Assembly: GCF_014284305.1 (NCBI RefSeq) | Contig: NZ_JACOFW010000012.1 | Location: forward strand, 1-64,000 | Length of the DNA: 64,000 nucleotides | Direction: 5' to 3' | Source: Affinundibacterium seohonense | Lineage (GTDB): Bacteria > Pseudomonadota > Gammaproteobacteria > Burkholderiales > Burkholderiaceae_D | In this document: piece after piece, positions 61,758-64,000 of the stretch | Position numbering within the stretch: position 1 is the stretch's first letter | How the letters are laid out: the number at the start of each line of letters is the position of its first letter | Position numbers and translations under genes: made by a program | Notes under the pieces: generated by a model | Database searches by the model: none | What the model saw: the letters and a program-made list of their open reading frames with translations, nothing else | What the model was told of the DNA's origin: nothing

Positions 61758-63041
61758 ATGAACCAAGTAAACGTTATACAAAACAACATCGTGCAGCAAA
61801 AAGAGAGCCAGTTCTTATCGGTTGCTCAAGCACAAAATTGGATACAAGCGCACATTAGACCGATTGCCGAATCTGAAGAAGTTGACTTAAAATCGGCGCT
61901 TGGTCGGGTATTAACACACGACGTGTTATCGCCAATTGACGTTCCTGCCCACAATAATTCAGCCATGGATGGTTACGCTTTTCATGGTGCGCAGATGCTC
62001 ACGGATCAAGCTCTAAGTTTGACCATAGCGGGTGAAGCTTTTGCAGGCCATCCTTACACTAAGCAAGTCCTAGCCGGTACCTGTATCAGAATCATGACTG
62101 GTGCGGTCATGCCCGATTCCTGCGACACCGTTGTGCCACAAGAGCTAACGTCGACTTTAACAGATACCAAAATCAATATTCCAGCGAATTTGCTTCGACC
62201 AGGCGAGAATTGTCGTCTACGAGGTGAAGACTTACAAATTGGTAAATGTGCAATCGCCAAAGGAAAAACAATTGGAGCGGCGGAGCTTGGCTTACTTGCC
62301 TCATTAGGCATCGCTACGGTACACGTTCAAAGGCGACTCAGAGTCGCTTACTTTTCAACCGGCGATGAAGTACGCACACTTGGCCAGCCTCTAGAACCTG
62401 GATGCATCTATGACAGCAATCGCTATACTGTTTACGGCATGTTGTCGCGCCTTGGCTGCGACATCATTGACATGGGTGTCATCAAAGATCACCCCGAAGC
62501 CTTAGAGCAGGCATTGCGGTCTGCATGTGCGCAAGCAGATGTGATCATCACCTCAGGCGGCGTGTCTGTTGGCGCGGCTGATTACACCAAGCACGTGATG
62601 GCAAAATTAGGGCAAGTTGATTTCTGGACTATCGCCATGCGACCAGGACGACCTATGGCATTTGGCGCGATTCAATCAAATGGGAAATCGGCCTACCTAT
62701 TTGGCTTACCCGGCAATCCAGTCGCGGTTATGGTGACTTTTTATTTTTTTGTTAAACAGGCCTTACAGCAAGCAATCGGCGCGAATCAAATTCCACCGCT
62801 ACTAGTTCCTGCGATTTCACGAGACGGGATCCGCAAACGCTGTGGACGTACCGAATACCAGCGTGGAATTGCGAAGCGAAATTCACATGGCCAATTAGAA
62901 GTGGCCATTACAGGAAACCAGGGATCAGGCGTGCTTCGCTCGATGTCTGAAGCGAATTGCATGATCGTATTACATGATGATCAAGCTAACATTGACGCTG
63001 GCAACTTAGTGGATATCTTATTGTTTGAGGGCTTAATGTAG
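61758..63041 (+). CDS. moeA: Molybdopterin molybdenumtransferase MoeA
   Basis: The 427-aa protein has MoeA landmarks: VPAHNNSAMDGYAF, GTCIRIMTGAVMPDSCDTVV, RGEDLQIG, STGDEV, ITSGGVSVGAADYTK, and LFGLPGNPVAVMVTF near the C-terminus. It inserts molybdate into adenylated molybdopterin. It is third in the Moco gene set, 49 bp after mobA. Confidence 0.95.
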   Translation: MNQVNVIQNNIVQQKESQFLSVAQAQNWIQAHIRPIAESEEVDLKSALGRVLTHDVLSPIDVPAHNNSAMDGYAFHGAQMLTDQALSLTIAGEAFAGHPYTKQVLAGTCIRIMTGAVMPDSCDTVVPQELTSTLTDTKINIPANLLRPGENCRLRGEDLQIGKCAIAKGKTIGAAELGLLASLGIATVHVQRRLRVAYFSTGDEVRTLGQPLEPGCIYDSNRYTVYGMLSRLGCDIIDMGVIKDHPEALEQALRSACAQADVIITSGGVSVGAADYTKHVMAKLGQVDFWTIAMRPGRPMAFGAIQSNGKSAYLFGLPGNPVAVMVTFYFFVKQALQQAIGANQIPPLLVPAISRDGIRKRCGRTEYQRGIAKRNSHGQLEVAITGNQGSGVLRSMSEANCMIVLHDDQANIDAGNLVDILLFEGLM

Positions 63042-63174
63042 AGTTTTTTGGCATTTCATCCTCAAAACAAACAAAACTGTTCACATGTTTGCCTAATCTT
63101 GCAGAGATCGTGTTCCAATACGCCATTCACATTTATAATTGCAACACGGCAATTATCTAGACTTACTGAGCACG

Positions 63175-64000
63175 ATGCGAGAAATAGACCTGCTAATTGA
63201 CAAACCTAAGCAATTGCGACGAGCGCAGCAATGCCACCTCGTCGATGCTCCTTCACGCTTCATCGGGTGGTTTTCGAGCTTAAGCCTTGCACTTTTCTTG
63301 ATAGTGACGATAAGCATCGCGCAAGCTGCTTTTGCACAAACCAAAGTTCCTTTACTCTCAGGTGAAAATCGCAATGAAAAAGGAGAGCTAACGCCTATTC
63401 CTGAGCGATTCACAAAGATTTTTGCGGCTATCGAAAAAGATTTATCGATTCAGTTCCAACTTCAACTCTATCCTTGGAACCGCGCAGTAAAAATCGCCAG
63501 TACCGAAGGTGGTCTGATTTTTGGATTGAGTTTAACCCCCGAGCGCGAAGCGATCTTCGACTTTTCAGAACCTGCGCTTTACCAGTATTTATGGCTAGTG
63601 ACCCCAGCTGATCGACAATTCGAATTTAATTCAATTCAAGATTTAAAAGGCAAAACAATAGGCGTCGTGCGAGGATCAAAGTATGGTGGTGAATTCGATC
63701 AGCAAAGAAACATTCTATTCAAAACTGACGATGATATCGATGCATATGGACCACGATTAAAAAAACTTAGTAATCGACAAGTCGATGCCATTATTTTCTC
63801 AAGCGCACTCACCAATCCGCGAGACGTTGAAGAACTTATTCACAAAATTAAAATTCCAAATGAAACCGACGAACAATCGAATCAACGAGCGCGCTTTGTG
63901 GTGTTGGCAAACCCCGTTTTGAAAGACGGCATTCGTTTTGCTATTCTGCGCGGACAAAATCCAAAATTAATTCAGCAGATCAATCGCAGTTTGAAAAAAA
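63175..64000 (+). CDS. Periplasmic solute-binding-like protein (partial, cut by window end)
   Basis: Open from ATG 63175 to the window edge, 275 codons. An N-terminal hydrophobic stretch (SSLSLALFLIVTISIAQAAF) ends in a signal-peptidase-like AFAQ after about 50 residues; the first 40 are unusually long and polar for a signal. The remainder (YPWNRAVKIASTEGGLIFGL, LTPEREAIFDFSEPALYQY, DLKGKTIGVVRGSKYG) matches the SBP_bac_3 type of transport or sensing proteins. ABC partners are not visible. The start could be later. Confidence 0.8.
   Translation, partial: MREIDLLIDKPKQLRRAQQCHLVDAPSRFIGWFSSLSLALFLIVTISIAQAAFAQTKVPLLSGENRNEKGELTPIPERFTKIFAAIEKDLSIQFQLQLYPWNRAVKIASTEGGLIFGLSLTPEREAIFDFSEPALYQYLWLVTPADRQFEFNSIQDLKGKTIGVVRGSKYGGEFDQQRNILFKTDDDIDAYGPRLKKLSNRQVDAIIFSSALTNPRDVEELIHKIKIPNETDEQSNQRARFVVLANPVLKDGIRFAILRGQNPKLIQQINRSLKK

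Noticed and set aside
1-64000. CRISPR arrays, insertion sequences, toxin-antitoxin or restriction systems
   Set aside because: I saw no regularly spaced repeats, transposase genes or recognisable nuclease/methylase motifs on either strand.

Overview
The window is chromosomal DNA of a betaproteobacterium, most likely of the Oxalobacteraceae (Undibacterium-like; this placement is inferred from gene content and gene style, not computed). Supporting signs are the HscA N-terminus, the IscR with a long Cys loop, the order iscR-iscS-iscU-iscA-hscB-hscA-fdx, the RNase E with a long basic/acidic tail, the aromatic aminotransferase, and many outer-membrane TonB-dependent receptors with a mid-range GC content.

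Layout. 1-2022: the end of an unknown gene, murJ (lipid II flippase) on the minus strand, and tRNA-Ser(GGA). 2023 to about 6710: a small (about 4.7 kb) integrated island behind the tRNA-Ser gene. It holds a P4-type integrase, a 375-aa protein of unknown function, an AlpA-like regulator preceded by a twin palindromic operator, and a tightly overlapping run of small DNA-binding-type genes, one with a decayed repeat tail. 7131-11534: M61 and M1 metallopeptidases (convergent) and a stand-alone response regulator. 11637-21120: aminotransferase, DUF1428, an OPT transporter, TapT (DTW), a TIGR01777 epimerase, a long coiled-coil TonB-family protein, a LysE exporter and a glutathione transferase with a decayed divergent LysR gene beside it. 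21950-24184: an EF-hand-type Ca-binding protein and L-threonine aldolase.

24453-31264: a 4-hydroxyproline catabolic cluster (2-epimerase plus a three-subunit D-hydroxyproline dehydrogenase) followed by a large TonB-dependent receptor. 31440-35450: an AI-2E permease, two small envelope or stress proteins, fumC and two identical tRNA-Asn genes behind a consensus sigma70 promoter. 35547-37831: a TPP riboswitch directly upstream of a TonB-dependent receptor, which points to thiamin uptake across the outer membrane.

38018-43511: the complete isc/hsc iron-sulfur assembly operon. 43789-48192: a sensor histidine kinase, thyA, folA, a DUF4337 protein and a beta-barrel-like secreted protein. 48243-50662: a divergent ABC ATPase/tesA pair whose start codons overlap, then mnmH. 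50668-53401: ccoS and a CcoI copper ATPase split into two overlapping genes, without ccoNOQP nearby. 53560-53706 looks like a small transcription unit whose best start codon is ATA. 53830-55948: Rieske protein, HAD phosphatase and rluC. 56637-59705: rne behind a leader of up to about 620 bp. 59845-63041: moaA-mobA-moeA for molybdenum cofactor. 63175 to the end: a periplasmic solute-binding-like protein cut by the window edge.

Most of the window is ordinary housekeeping chromosome. I did not find a clear new defence or other multi-gene system. The most noteworthy signals are the TPP-controlled receptor, the split CcoI, the ATA-start micro-gene, the island's arm-site-like repeats and twin operator, the 42-bp-period repeat tail carrying two indels, and the LysR pseudogene.
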